Assembly: GCF_900094585.1 (NCBI RefSeq)
Contig: NZ_FMAG01000002.1
Coordinates: 574,007 to 638,006 of the forward strand
Direction of reading: 5' to 3'
DNA length: 64,000 nt
Origin: Martinezella multihospitum
GTDB lineage: Bacteria; Pseudomonadota; Alphaproteobacteria; Rhizobiales; Rhizobiaceae
Of this stretch, positions 26,880-36,481 are shown one piece after another (position 1 is the first letter of the stretch; each line of letters opens with the position of its first letter). Position numbers and translations under genes: made by a program. Below the pieces are notes generated by a model. It did no database searches. It was not told the origin of the DNA and was given only the letters and a program-made list of their open reading frames with translations.

Positions 26880-28864
26880 TCATCGAGCTCGGACATTATG
26901 CCCTGGTGCTGGCGCTTGCGACCGCGCTGATCGTCTCCATCCTGCCTGTTGTCGGCGCCCGGCGCGGCGATGTCTCGATGATGGATATCGCCCCTGTGGG
27001 ATCCATCGTCATGTTTCTGCTGGTCGCCTTCTCCTTCGGTGTGCTGACCTATGCTTATGTCGCCTCCGATTTCTCCGTCCTCAACGTCTGGGCCAATTCC
27101 CATTCGCTGATGCCGCTGATCTTCAAGATCTCCGGCGTCTGGGGCAATCACGAGGGATCGATGATGCTCTGGCTGCTGATCCTGGCGCTCTTCAGCGCGC
27201 TGGTGGCGCTGTTCGGGCGCAATCTGCCCGATGTGCTGCGCGCCAATGTGCTCGCCGTGCAGGCCTGGATCTCCTCGGCCTTTCTGGTCTTCATCCTGCT
27301 GACCTCCAATCCCTTCATCCGGCTTAACCCGGCGCCGGCCGAGGGCAAGGATCTCAACCCGATCCTCCAGGATATTGGCCTCGCGATCCATCCGCCGCTG
27401 CTCTATCTCGGCTATGTCGGCTTCTCCGTCTGCTTCTCCTTTGCCGTTGCGGCACTTCTGGAAGGACGCATCGATGCCGCCTGGGCGCGCTGGGTCCGTC
27501 CCTGGACGCTCGCGGCCTGGAGCTTCCTGACGCTCGGCATCGCCATGGGTTCTTATTGGGCCTATTACGAACTCGGCTGGGGCGGCTGGTGGTTCTGGGA
27601 CCCGGTTGAAAACGCCTCCTTCATGCCCTGGCTTGCCGGCACGGCGCTGCTGCATTCGGCGCTCGTCATGGAAAAGCGCGATGCCCTGAAGATCTGGACG
27701 GTGCTGCTGGCGATCCTCACCTTCTCGCTGTCGCTGCTCGGCACCTTCCTCGTCCGCTCCGGTGTGTTGACCTCGGTCCATTCCTTCGCCAGCGATCCGA
27801 CACGCGGCATTTTCATCCTCTGCATTCTCCTGATCTTCATCGGTGGGGCGCTCTCGCTGTTCGCGTTGCGTGCGCCAAAACTTGCCGCCGGCGGCTTGTT
27901 CGCGCCGATCTCGCGCGAAGGGGCGCTGGTGCTGAACAACCTGATCCTGACCGTCGCCTGCGGCACGGTGTTGACCGGCACGCTCTATCCGCTAGCGCTC
28001 GAAACGCTGACCGGCGACAAGATTTCCGTCGGGCCGCCCTTCTTCAACATGACCTTCGGGCTGTTGATGACCCCGATCCTCGTCGCCGTGCCGTTCGGTC
28101 CGCTGCTCGCCTGGAAGCGCGGGGATTTGCTCGGCGCGCTGCAGAGGCTTTATGTCGTGGCAGGTGTGGCCTTCCTGGCCGGCCTTGTCCTGTTCTATGT
28201 CGAGCACGGCGGACCGGTGCTGGCCGCTCTCGGCCTTATGGCCGGCTTCTTTCTGGTCTTCGGCGCCTTAGCCGATCTCTGGTATCGCGCTGGCGTCGGC
28301 AAGGTGGCGACAGGTGTCGCCTGGCGCCGTCTGAGCGGGCTGCCGCGCTCCGCTTTCGGCACGGCTCTTGCCCATGCGGGCCTCGGCATCACTGTCCTCG
28401 GCATCGTCGCGGTGACGACCTTCGAGGGAGAACACATTACCAGCATGAAGCCGGGCGAGACCGCCGAGCTTGGCGGCTACAGCTTGCGTTTCGATGGAGT
28501 GCAGCCGGGTGTCGGCCCCAATTTTACCGAAGACCGGGCTCGCTTCACTGTCAGCCGTGGCGGGGTTGCTTTCGCCCAGATGTCTTCCTCCAAGCGCGTC
28601 TTTACCGCGAGCCGCACGGCGACCACCGAATCCGGCATTCTCACGCTCGGCCTAAACCAGCTCTATGTGTCGGTCGGCGACGCCGGCAAGGATGGCGGCA
28701 TGGTCGTGCGCATCTGGTGGAAGCCGTTCATTCTCTGCATATGGATGGGCGCGCTCGTCATGGCAGTCGGCGGCTTCGTGTCGCTCAGCGATCGTCGTCT
28801 GCGCGTCGGCGCCCCGAGCCGCAAGGCAAAACCGGTTCGCCCGGCGATGGAGCCGGCTGAATGA
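26876..28864 (+). CDS. ccmF: Heme lyase subunit CcmF (CycK)
   Basis: The 662-residue polytopic protein has about 15 helices. The tryptophan-rich heme-handling motif [20 protein letters not shown] is seen at about residues 230-252, with conserved histidines before ([14 protein letters not shown]) and after it. I use the ATG at 26876 in the ATGA overlap with ccmE. With CcmH it ligates heme to apocytochrome c on the outer face of the inner membrane. Loss in rhizobia abolishes c-type cytochromes and symbiotic nitrogen fixation. Confidence 0.95.
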   Translation: MIIELGHYALVLALATALIVSILPVVGARRGDVSMMDIAPVGSIVMFLLVAFSFGVLTYAYVASDFSVLNVWANSHSLMPLIFKISGVWGNHEGSMMLWLLILALFSALVALFGRNLPDVLRANVLAVQAWISSAFLVFILLTSNPFIRLNPAPAEGKDLNPILQDIGLAIHPPLLYLGYVGFSVCFSFAVAALLEGRIDAAWARWVRPWTLAAWSFLTLGIAMGSYWAYYELGWGGWWFWDPVENASFMPWLAGTALLHSALVMEKRDALKIWTVLLAILTFSLSLLGTFLVRSGVLTSVHSFASDPTRGIFILCILLIFIGGALSLFALRAPKLAAGGLFAPISREGALVLNNLILTVACGTVLTGTLYPLALETLTGDKISVGPPFFNMTFGLLMTPILVAVPFGPLLAWKRGDLLGALQRLYVVAGVAFLAGLVLFYVEHGGPVLAALGLMAGFFLVFGALADLWYRAGVGKVATGVAWRRLSGLPRSAFGTALAHAGLGITVLGIVAVTTFEGEHITSMKPGETAELGGYSLRFDGVQPGVGPNFTEDRARFTVSRGGVAFAQMSSSKRVFTASRTATTESGILTLGLNQLYVSVGDAGKDGGMVVRIWWKPFILCIWMGALVMAVGGFVSLSDRRLRVGAPSRKAKPVRPAMEPAE

Positions 28865-29367
28865 ACAGCTATCGGCCGACATCGCGCTTTGCCGGCGTCC
28901 ACAGTCTTGGGGGCGCCATACGGCTGATTCTTTGCCTTGTTGCGCTTCTGGCACCGATGAGCGCCTTGGCCGTCAATCCCGACGAAGTCCTCTCCGATCC
29001 GGCCTTGGAGGCACGGGCGCGCACGATCTCGGCCGAATTGCGCTGTATGGTCTGCCAGAACCAATCCATCGATGATTCCAATGCCGATCTCGCGCGTGAC
29101 CTGCGCTTGCTCGTACGCAAGCGGCTCACCGATGGCGACACCGATCAGCAGGTGCTCGATTACATCGTCTCCCGTTACGGTGAGTTCGTGCTGCTCAAGC
29201 CGCGCCTGAGCGAGAAGACCTATATTCTCTGGGGCGCGCCAATTGTGCTCTTCGTAGCAGGCGGACTGGCCCTTGCCGTCTATGCGCGTCGCCGTACCGG
29301 CAAGTCCACCGGCAGCCCCCTGAGCGCCGATGAAGAGGCGCAGTTGAAAGACATCCTGGGGAAGTGA
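28861..29367 (+). CDS. ccmH: Thiol oxidoreductase CcmH (CycL)
   Basis: The 168-residue protein has a signal or anchor helix ([16 protein letters not shown]), the active-site pair Cys62/Cys65 in [19 protein letters not shown], and a second helix ([15 protein letters not shown]). It reduces or holds the cysteines of apocytochrome c before heme attachment. The amino end carries an extra 20 polar residues before the signal, so an internal start is possible, but the ATGA overlap with ccmF supports the chosen one. Confidence 0.93.
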   Translation: MNSYRPTSRFAGVHSLGGAIRLILCLVALLAPMSALAVNPDEVLSDPALEARARTISAELRCMVCQNQSIDDSNADLARDLRLLVRKRLTDGDTDQQVLDYIVSRYGEFVLLKPRLSEKTYILWGAPIVLFVAGGLALAVYARRRTGKSTGSPLSADEEAQLKDILGK

Positions 29368-29535
29368 CGCAGCCGTCATCTTCCGTCGTGACATTGCAAC
29401 GATTTCCTTACATTACGAATTTTTCATGGGGCGGACAGTTCGTTGTAAGGTGCCGTGCCCTATATCTCTACCATGACGAACCATAGCCGGTCCTGCCGGC
29501 GTCAATCCGACGAGAAAAGAGAAGGTAACTCGCAT

Positions 29536-31092
29536 ATGTTCAGGAATATCAAGGACACCTTGTCCCGCAGCACTGCTATGAAGGCTTCCGTCGTCGCCGG
29601 CCTCGCTGTCGCTGCCCTGGCAACGGGTGTTCCGGCTGTGGTCACCGGTGCCTATGCCGATGCCGTCAATGTTCAGGCACCGCAGGTTCCGAGCTTCGCC
29701 AATGTAGTGGATGCCGTTTCGCCGGCCGTCGTTTCAGTCCGCGTCGAATCCCGTGTCAATCCGGTTGCCGATGAAGATGATTCCTTCGGTCTCGGCCGCG
29801 GCTTCGACGATCTCCCCGACGACCATCCGCTGAAGAAGTTCTTCCGTCAGTTCGAACAGCAACAGGGTCGTGGCCAGCAGCATGGCCAGAACCAGCAGAA
29901 GAATTCCGACGACAAGGGCCGCCTGCGCCCGGTCGCTCAAGGGTCGGGCTTCTTCGTCTCGGAAGACGGCTATATCGTCACCAACAATCACGTCGTTTCC
30001 GATGGAGCAGCCTTCGTTGTTGTCCTCAATGACGGCACCGAACTCGACGCCAAACTCGTCGGCAAGGATAGCCGCACCGATCTGGCCGTCTTGAAGGTCG
30101 ATCCCAAGGGCAAGAAGTTTACTTATGTCGGCTGGGCCGATGATTCCAAGGTCCGCGTCGGCGATTGGGTCGTTGCCGTCGGCAATCCCTTCGGCCTCGG
30201 CGGCACCGTCACGGCCGGTATCGTCTCGGCTCGCGGCCGCGACATTCATTCCGGCCCCTATGACGATTACATCCAGATCGATGCGCCGGTGAACAAGGGC
30301 AATTCCGGCGGCCCGACCTTCAACCTTAACGGCCAGGTGGTCGGCATCAACACCGCCATCTTCTCGCAGTCGGGCGGCAGCGTCGGCATCGCCTTCGCAA
30401 TTCCGGCGACCACCGCCAAGGACGTCGTGACCGACCTCATCAAGACCGGCACGGTTTCGCGTGGTTGGCTCGGCGTCCAGATCCAGCCCGTTACCAAGGA
30501 TATCGCCGAGTCGCTCGGCCTGTCCGAGGCGAGCGGCGCCCTGGTCGTTTCCCCGCAGGATGGCTCGCCGGGCCAGAAGGCCGGCATCAAGAACGGCGAC
30601 GTCGTGACGGCAGTCAACGGCGATCCGGTCAAGGATCCGCGCGATCTGGCTCGCCGCATCGGCGCTATGCAGCCGGGCTCCAAGGTCGAGGTTTCGCTGT
30701 GGCGCGGCGGCAAGTCGCAGTCTGTCACGGTCGAACTCGGCACCTTGCCTGCCGATCAGAATCAGGCCTCCAATGACGACTCGCAGCCGGATCAGCAGCC
30801 ACAGCAGCCGTCGTCTGAAAAGGCGCTGGCTGACCTCGGCCTCACCGTCGGTCCTTCCGACGATGGCAAGGGTGTCGCGATCACCGCCGTCGACCCGGAT
30901 TCCGATGCTGCCGACAAGGGCGTAAAGGAAGGCGAGAAGATTACCTCGGTCAACAACCAGCAGGTTTCGAGCGCTGGCGACATCGCCAAGGTCATCGAGC
31001 AGGCGAAGAAGGACGGCCGCACGCGCGCCCTGTTCCAGATTCAGTCCGGCGACGGCAGCCGTTTCGTCGCTCTGCCGATCAACGCCGGTTGA
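29536..31092 (+). CDS. degP: Periplasmic serine protease DegP/HtrA (Do family)
   Basis: The 518-residue protein has a long signal peptide (ending near VVTGAYADA), a trypsin-like domain with intact catalytic triad His152 (NNHVV), Asp182 (RTDLAVL) and Ser257 (GNSGGPTF), and two PDZ domains (about 330-410 and 440-518). It degrades or refolds damaged envelope proteins. A Gln-rich segment lies before the protease core, in the place of the Q linker. I chose the ATG at 29536 because the resulting amino end is a normal signal sequence; the frame stays open upstream to 29455. It follows ccmH by 168 bases, which must hold a promoter, and is closed by a strong terminator. Confidence 0.93.
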   Translation: MFRNIKDTLSRSTAMKASVVAGLAVAALATGVPAVVTGAYADAVNVQAPQVPSFANVVDAVSPAVVSVRVESRVNPVADEDDSFGLGRGFDDLPDDHPLKKFFRQFEQQQGRGQQHGQNQQKNSDDKGRLRPVAQGSGFFVSEDGYIVTNNHVVSDGAAFVVVLNDGTELDAKLVGKDSRTDLAVLKVDPKGKKFTYVGWADDSKVRVGDWVVAVGNPFGLGGTVTAGIVSARGRDIHSGPYDDYIQIDAPVNKGNSGGPTFNLNGQVVGINTAIFSQSGGSVGIAFAIPATTAKDVVTDLIKTGTVSRGWLGVQIQPVTKDIAESLGLSEASGALVVSPQDGSPGQKAGIKNGDVVTAVNGDPVKDPRDLARRIGAMQPGSKVEVSLWRGGKSQSVTVELGTLPADQNQASNDDSQPDQQPQQPSSEKALADLGLTVGPSDDGKGVAITAVDPDSDAADKGVKEGEKITSVNNQQVSSAGDIAKVIEQAKKDGRTRALFQIQSGDGSRFVALPINAG

Positions 31093-31116
31093 TCCTTTAA
31101 GCGGATGAAATGAATC

Positions 31117-31156
31117 AGGAAGCCGCGCAGGCCACGGCTTGCGCGGCTTCCTTTTT
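31117..31156 (+). terminator. Rho-independent terminator of degP
   Basis: AGGAAGCCGCGCA (31117-31129) pairs perfectly over 13 bases with TGCGCGGCTTCCT (31140-31152), followed directly by TTTT. It begins 24 bases after the degP stop. This is the clearest intrinsic terminator in the window. Confidence 0.9.
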
Positions 31157-31196
31157 AGAATATGTCAAAGATGACTGGCTCCAAGGCAGGTGAAAG

Positions 31197-31955
31197 ATGA
31201 CAACCGCTGGCCAACATGCCGTGAACTCCTCCGATTCTGGTTGTGCCGAGGCTGCCTCGGCAGGTAATGTCGCTCACATGAAGATTCTGATCATCGAAGA
31301 CGATCTCGAAGCGGCGGCTTACCTCACCAAGGCGTTTCGCGAAGCCGGCATCATTGCCGATCACGCAAGCGACGGCGAGAGTGGCCTCTTCATGGGCACC
31401 GAGAACACCTACGATGTTGCCATCATAGACCGCATGCTGCCGCGCCGCGACGGCCTCTCTGTCATCAGCGAGCTGCGTCGCAAGGGCGTGCATACGCCAG
31501 TTCTGATCCTGTCCGCGCTCGGCCAGGTCGATGACCGCGTCACCGGCCTGCGTGCCGGCGGCGATGATTACCTGCCGAAGCCCTATGCCTTCAGCGAACT
31601 TCTGGCGCGCGTCGAAGTGCTCGGCCGCCGCAAGGGCACGCCGGAGCAGGATGTCCTCTACCGCGTCGGCGATCTCGAGCTCGACCGCCTCTCGCATGAG
31701 GTACGCCGCGGCGGCAAGGAAATCCTGCTGCAGCCGCGCGAATTCCGCCTGCTGGAATATCTGATGAAGAATGCCGGCCAGGTCGTGACCCGCACCATGC
31801 TGCTCGAAAATGTCTGGGATTATCATTTCGATCCCCAGACGAACGTCATCGACGTCCACGTTTCGCGCCTGCGCTCCAAGATCGAGAAGGATTTCAGCCA
31901 GCCGCTGCTGAAGACGATCCGCGGCGCCGGCTACATGATCAAGGACGAGGGATGA
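31197..31955 (+). CDS. OmpR-type response regulator of a second two-component pair
   Basis: The regulator has a receiver domain with phosphorylation site IIDRMLPRRDG and DDYLPKPYA, and a winged-helix output domain (LLQPREFRLLEYLMKNAGQ to IRGAGYMIKDEG). Two starts are possible. The ATG at 31197 has GGCAGGTGAAAG before it and adds a 27-residue polar leader. The ATG at 31278 gives the standard receiver start MKILIIEDD but has no ribosome site. I kept the longer one. The Asp becomes residue 51 in the shorter numbering. It overlaps its kinase by four bases. Its place after degP suggests an envelope-related signal; targets are unknown. Confidence 0.85.
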   Translation: MTTAGQHAVNSSDSGCAEAASAGNVAHMKILIIEDDLEAAAYLTKAFREAGIIADHASDGESGLFMGTENTYDVAIIDRMLPRRDGLSVISELRRKGVHTPVLILSALGQVDDRVTGLRAGGDDYLPKPYAFSELLARVEVLGRRKGTPEQDVLYRVGDLELDRLSHEVRRGGKEILLQPREFRLLEYLMKNAGQVVTRTMLLENVWDYHFDPQTNVIDVHVSRLRSKIEKDFSQPLLKTIRGAGYMIKDEG

Positions 31956-33367
31956 GTCGCTTCCGCGTCCTCTTCAAGTCTACCGCAGTCCGACTTTCAG
32001 CTCTCTACATCCTTCTTTTTGCGCTCTGCGCCGCAACGCTGGTCTTCTATGTCACGGCCATGTCGGAACGGCTACTGACGGGACAGATCCGCGATGCCGT
32101 CCAGCAGGAGGTCAATCAGGTCAAGCGCGCCTATGACATCGGCGGGCTGAACCTGCTTCTGCGCACCATGGAGCGCCGCGCCCGCCAGCCGGGTGCCAAT
32201 CTCTATGTCATTGCCGGTCCTTCCGGCGATATCCTGGCCGGCAACGTCGCGTCCGTACAGCCCGGAGTGCTCGGTGCTGCTGGCTGGACGGAGCTTCCTT
32301 TCGTCTACGAGCGCTATACCGACGCCTCCAATGATCCGGAACGCCGGCATCTGGCAATTGCCAACATTTTCATTCTCGACAACGGGCTGCGCATCCTGAT
32401 CGGCCGCGACCTGGGCGAGCCGGAGCGCTTCCGCGTGCTGGTCCGCCAGGCTCTGATGCTTGCGCTTGCGATCATGGGCCTCGGCGCGCTGGTCATCTGG
32501 TTCGGTATCGGCCGCAATGCACTCAAGCGCATCGACCGCATGACGGATGCCAGCCGCAAGATCATGGCCGGTGACCTCTCGCAGCGCCTGCCCGTCGGCG
32601 GTTCCGGCGATGAGTTCGACCGCATGTCCGCCTCGCTGAATGCCATGCTGGGGCGCATCGAGAAATTGAACGAGGGGCTGCGGCAGGTCTCCGACAATAT
32701 CGCGCATGACCTCAAAACCCCGCTGACACGCTTGCGCAACAAGGCAGCCGATGCGCTCGACAGTGCCGACAGCGAGGGGCGCCGCACGGCGTTGGAGGGC
32801 ATCATCGGCGAATCCGATCAGCTGATCCGCACCTTCAATGCCCTCCTGATGATTTCTCGCGTCGAGGCGGGGTCGGTGGCGGCCGAAATGACTGGTGTCG
32901 ATCTCTCCTCCATCGTCGCTGATACCGCCGAACTTTATGAGCCGGTTGCTGAAGAGGCGGGTCTGACGCTGACGGCCGATATCGAGCCGAATGTCGAAAT
33001 TCAGGGCAATCGCGAGCTGATCGGTCAAGCACTCTTCAATCTCATCGACAATGCCCTCAAATATGCGACGGGCTGCCATGGCGAGCAGACGATCACCTTC
33101 AAGCTGGCGCGCACCAGCGACGCGGTGACGCTCGCGGTCGCCGATCATGGGCCGGGCATTCCCGCCCATCAGCGTGCTGATGTGGTCAAGCGTTTCTTCC
33201 GTCTGGACGAAAGCCGCTCCAAGCCGGGAACCGGCCTAGGCCTTGCGCTCGTGGAGGCCGTCATGGAGCTGCATGGCGGCCGGTTGGAGCTTTCCGACAC
33301 CGTCCCCGACAGTCCCGATGCCAAGGGATTAACGGTCACCATGATCTTCCCCATGCAGAAACAATAG
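31952..33367 (+). CDS. HAMP-type sensor histidine kinase, partner of the upstream regulator
   Basis: The 471-residue kinase has a first helix (LSALYILLFALCAATLVFYV), a periplasmic sensor of about 125 residues, a second helix (LMLALAIMGLGALVIWFGI), a HAMP domain (RMTDASRKIMAGDLSQRLP), a HisKA domain with His252 in NIAHDLKTPLTRLRN, and an ATPase domain with NLIDNALKYA, ADHGPGIP and GTGLGLALVEAV. It starts within the stop codon of the regulator gene (ATGA). The stimulus cannot be read from the sequence. Confidence 0.88.
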   Translation: MSRFRVLFKSTAVRLSALYILLFALCAATLVFYVTAMSERLLTGQIRDAVQQEVNQVKRAYDIGGLNLLLRTMERRARQPGANLYVIAGPSGDILAGNVASVQPGVLGAAGWTELPFVYERYTDASNDPERRHLAIANIFILDNGLRILIGRDLGEPERFRVLVRQALMLALAIMGLGALVIWFGIGRNALKRIDRMTDASRKIMAGDLSQRLPVGGSGDEFDRMSASLNAMLGRIEKLNEGLRQVSDNIAHDLKTPLTRLRNKAADALDSADSEGRRTALEGIIGESDQLIRTFNALLMISRVEAGSVAAEMTGVDLSSIVADTAELYEPVAEEAGLTLTADIEPNVEIQGNRELIGQALFNLIDNALKYATGCHGEQTITFKLARTSDAVTLAVADHGPGIPAHQRADVVKRFFRLDESRSKPGTGLGLALVEAVMELHGGRLELSDTVPDSPDAKGLTVTMIFPMQKQ

Positions 33368-33380
33368 GTTAATCCTGCAC

Positions 33381-33494
33381 TAGAGCCGGATGATTTTAGG
33401 TCGAAACGACCTAAAATCTGAATCCGCTCTAGCGTCAAAGAAGTAGAGCATGACGTTGTCCGAAAACCGCTCACACTTTTCGGCATCATGCTCT
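33381..33494. repeat. Two-module RIME-type palindromic repeat
   Basis: Module one (33381-33431) has ends TAGAGC/GCTCTA and an inner perfect dyad GATTTTAGGTCG/CGACCTAAAATC. Module two (33445-33494) has ends AGAGCATGA/TCATGCTCT and the core CGAAAACCGCTCACACTTTTCGG, broken by a short loop. Both belong to palindromic elements that I recognise as widespread between genes in Rhizobium and Agrobacterium. Transcribed, they would fold into strong hairpins between the kinase gene and glnE. Confidence 0.8.
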
Positions 33495-33520
33495 ATCCGC
33501 TTGCTGTTGGGGAGAACTGC

Positions 33521-36481
33521 ATGACGACGACGCAAAGCGATTTGCTGCGGGATGTTCCGGCCGGGCGGCTGCGACCGTTGAACCAGACGGAGACGAAGTC
33601 TGCGCTTGCCGATCTCAAGCAGATCGCGGGAACAGAGCCGGTCGTTGCCGATCTTCTTGCGGGCGAGAGTGCGTTGCGGGATTTCATCGTCGCTGCCCTG
33701 ACCCTCTCTCCTCATTTGCGTGAAATCGCCAATCTCGAACCGTCGCTCCTCGTCGCCGCCATCGAGAAGCCGCTGTCGCCACAGATCGAAGGGCTGGTGG
33801 AAGAGGCTCGGCGTGCCTGGCTGCCTGCGGATGGAGGCGGTGCCTCCCCGTCCGAATCCGAGGTGATGAGCCGCCTGCGCATCGCTAAGCGCCGCGCAGC
33901 CTTCCTCGTGGCTCTTGCCGATCTCGCACGCATCTATGATGGGAGGGTGACGACCCGCTGGTTGAGCAGGCTTGCGGAAGCCTCCATTTCGGCGGCGATA
34001 GACCATTTGTTGCTGTCATCGCACGAGGCCGGCAAGATCGTGGTTCCCGATCCCGCCGCCCCGAGCTGGAAATCGGGGCTGATCGTCCTCGGCATGGGCA
34101 AGCTGGGTGCTGAAGAGCTGAACTATTCCTCCGATATTGATCTGGTCGTCTTTTTTGACGAAACGGCAGGCATCGTGCCCGATCCCGATGATGCCATCGA
34201 TATCTTCCCACGGCTGATGCGCCGGCTGGTGCGCATCCTGCAGGAGCGGACGGCGGATGGCTATGTCTTCCGCACCGACCTCCGCCTGCGCCCCGATCCC
34301 GGCTCGACGCCGCTGGCGATCCCGGTGGACGCCGCGATGATCTACTATGAGGGCAGGGGGCAGAACTGGGAGCGTGCCGCCTTCATCAAGGCGCGGCCCG
34401 TCGGCGGCGATATCGCGGCCGGCCAGGCCTTCATCCGCGATCTCGTGCCCTTCGTCTTCCGCAAATATCTCGATTATGCCGCGATATCAGACATTCACTC
34501 CATCAAGCGGCAGATCCACGCGCATAAGGGACACGGCGCGATCGCGGTGAAAGGCCACAATGTCAAGCTTGGCCGAGGCGGCATTCGCGAGATCGAGTTC
34601 TTCGTGCAGACGCAGCAGCTCATTGCGGGCGGCCGCATGCCGGCATTGCGCAGCCGATCGACGGAGGAAACGCTTTCCGAACTGACCGAGGCGAAGTGGA
34701 TCGATGCGGAAACGCGCGATGAGCTGGCGGCGGCCTATTGGTTCCTGCGCGACGTCGAGCATCGTATCCAGATGGTGCGCGACGAGCAGACGCATCTGCT
34801 GCCGGAAACCGATGCCGAACTCCGGCGCATCGCCTACATGATGGGTTTTGCCGACGTGTCGGCTTTTTCCGAAGCGCTGGTGACGACGTTGAAGACCGTC
34901 GAGCGTCGCTATGCGCGCCTGTTCGAACAGGAAACCAAGCTGTCGAGCGAAACCGGCAATCTTGTCTTTACCGGCCAGGGCGACGATCCCGACACGCTGG
35001 AGACGCTGCGTCGCCTGGGCTTCGAAAGGCCGTCCGACATCGCCAATGTCATCCGCACCTGGCATTACGGCCGATATCGCGCGACGCAATCGGTAGAGGC
35101 GCGAGAACGGTTGACGGAACTGACGCCGGAGCTGCTGCGCGTTTTCGGCGAAAGCAAGCGTGCCGACAAGGCATTGCTGCGCTTCGACAGCTTCATTTCC
35201 GGCCTGCCGGCGGGCATCCAGCTCTTCTCGCTGCTCGGGACCAATCCGGCGTTGCTCTCGTTGATCGTCAACATCATGTCGTCGGCACCACGCCTTGCCG
35301 AGATCATTGCGGCCAAGCCGCATGTCTTTGATGGCATGCTGGATCCTAGGCTCATGGCCGAACTGCCGACGCGCGACTATCTGGCCGAGCGTCTCAAGAG
35401 TTTCCTTGCCCCGGCAAGGCATTATGAAGAGACGCTCGACCTCTTGCGCATTTTCGCATCCGAACAGCGCTTCCTGATCGGTATTCGCCTGTTGACGGGC
35501 GCGATCGGCGGGGTCATGGCCGCTCGTGCTTTCACCTACCTTGCCGATCTGATCGTCGAAGCGGCACTGGATGCCGTCATGAAGGAAATCCGGGCAGCAC
35601 ATGGCGAGTATCCCGGCGGTCGCATTGCCGTCGTCGGCATGGGCAAGCTCGGCAGTTTCGAGCTCTCGGCCGGCTCCGACATCGATATCATCCTGCTTTA
35701 CGATTACGACGACACGGCCGGCGAATCCGATGGTCAGAAGCCGCTCGATGCCACGCGCTATTTCACCCGCATCACGCAGCGGCTGATCGCAGCCCTTTCG
35801 GCACCGACGGCTGAGGGCGTGCTCTACGAGGTGGACATGCGCTTGCGTCCCTCGGGCAACAAAGGCCCGGTTGCCACGCGCATCAACTCCTTCGAGAAAT
35901 ACCAGCGCGAGGAAGCCTGGACCTGGGAACATATGGCGCTTTCGCGGGCTCGCCTGATCTGCGGTGACGAGGAATTGGTGAACGATGCGGAGCGGGTGAT
36001 CGGCGAGGTTCTTTCGACAAAGAGAGATGTCGCCAAGATCGCTAAAGATGTTCGTGAGATGCGCGCCCTGATCGAGCAGGAGAAGCCGCCGGAGAGCATT
36101 TGGGATCTGAAGCTGATCCCCGGCGGCCTGATCGATATCGAATTCATTGCGCAATATCTGCGGCTGATCGCGTCGGTCCGCGGCGTCGGCATCGACGCAA
36201 ATGGCCTCAGCACAGCCGAAGCGTTGAAACTGCTCGGCGGCAGCCTGATGGATCGCAATGATCTGGACGTCTGCCTTGAGACCCTGCAGCTCTATACGGA
36301 GGTGTCGCAGCTGATCCGTCTTTGCATCGACGGCACATTCGATCCGAAAAACACGCCTTCGGGGCTGATCGAGCTGGTTTGCCGCGCCGGCGATTGCCCG
36401 GACATCCGCACGCTGGAAGCGGAGCTGAAGCGCCTGTCGAAGGCGGTGCGAAAGGTATTCCAGGCAACGGTCGGAAGCTGA
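33521..36481 (+). CDS. glnE: Bifunctional glutamine synthetase adenylyltransferase/deadenylase GlnE
   Basis: The 986-residue enzyme adds or removes AMP on glutamine synthetase under PII control. It has two nucleotidyltransferase domains. The first, with GMGKLGAEELNYSSDIDLVVF (about residues 190-210), corresponds to the deadenylase. The second, with GMGKLGSFELSAGSDIDIIL (about 705-725), corresponds to the adenylyltransferase. Both keep the paired Asp of the G-S-D-x-D motif. GGGGAG at 33509-33514 with six-base spacing sets the ATG at 33521; the frame extends upstream into the repeat at 33488 and that part is not used. The stop codon abuts that of pleC with no base between. Confidence 0.95.
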   Translation: MTTTQSDLLRDVPAGRLRPLNQTETKSALADLKQIAGTEPVVADLLAGESALRDFIVAALTLSPHLREIANLEPSLLVAAIEKPLSPQIEGLVEEARRAWLPADGGGASPSESEVMSRLRIAKRRAAFLVALADLARIYDGRVTTRWLSRLAEASISAAIDHLLLSSHEAGKIVVPDPAAPSWKSGLIVLGMGKLGAEELNYSSDIDLVVFFDETAGIVPDPDDAIDIFPRLMRRLVRILQERTADGYVFRTDLRLRPDPGSTPLAIPVDAAMIYYEGRGQNWERAAFIKARPVGGDIAAGQAFIRDLVPFVFRKYLDYAAISDIHSIKRQIHAHKGHGAIAVKGHNVKLGRGGIREIEFFVQTQQLIAGGRMPALRSRSTEETLSELTEAKWIDAETRDELAAAYWFLRDVEHRIQMVRDEQTHLLPETDAELRRIAYMMGFADVSAFSEALVTTLKTVERRYARLFEQETKLSSETGNLVFTGQGDDPDTLETLRRLGFERPSDIANVIRTWHYGRYRATQSVEARERLTELTPELLRVFGESKRADKALLRFDSFISGLPAGIQLFSLLGTNPALLSLIVNIMSSAPRLAEIIAAKPHVFDGMLDPRLMAELPTRDYLAERLKSFLAPARHYEETLDLLRIFASEQRFLIGIRLLTGAIGGVMAARAFTYLADLIVEAALDAVMKEIRAAHGEYPGGRIAVVGMGKLGSFELSAGSDIDIILLYDYDDTAGESDGQKPLDATRYFTRITQRLIAALSAPTAEGVLYEVDMRLRPSGNKGPVATRINSFEKYQREEAWTWEHMALSRARLICGDEELVNDAERVIGEVLSTKRDVAKIAKDVREMRALIEQEKPPESIWDLKLIPGGLIDIEFIAQYLRLIASVRGVGIDANGLSTAEALKLLGGSLMDRNDLDVCLETLQLYTEVSQLIRLCIDGTFDPKNTPSGLIELVCRAGDCPDIRTLEAELKRLSKAVRKVFQATVGS

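Noticed and set aside
34487-36154. 555-codon open frame on the minus strand inside glnE
   Set aside because: Antisense of glnE, which has intact catalytic motifs in the other strand; no recognisable domain in the antisense product.
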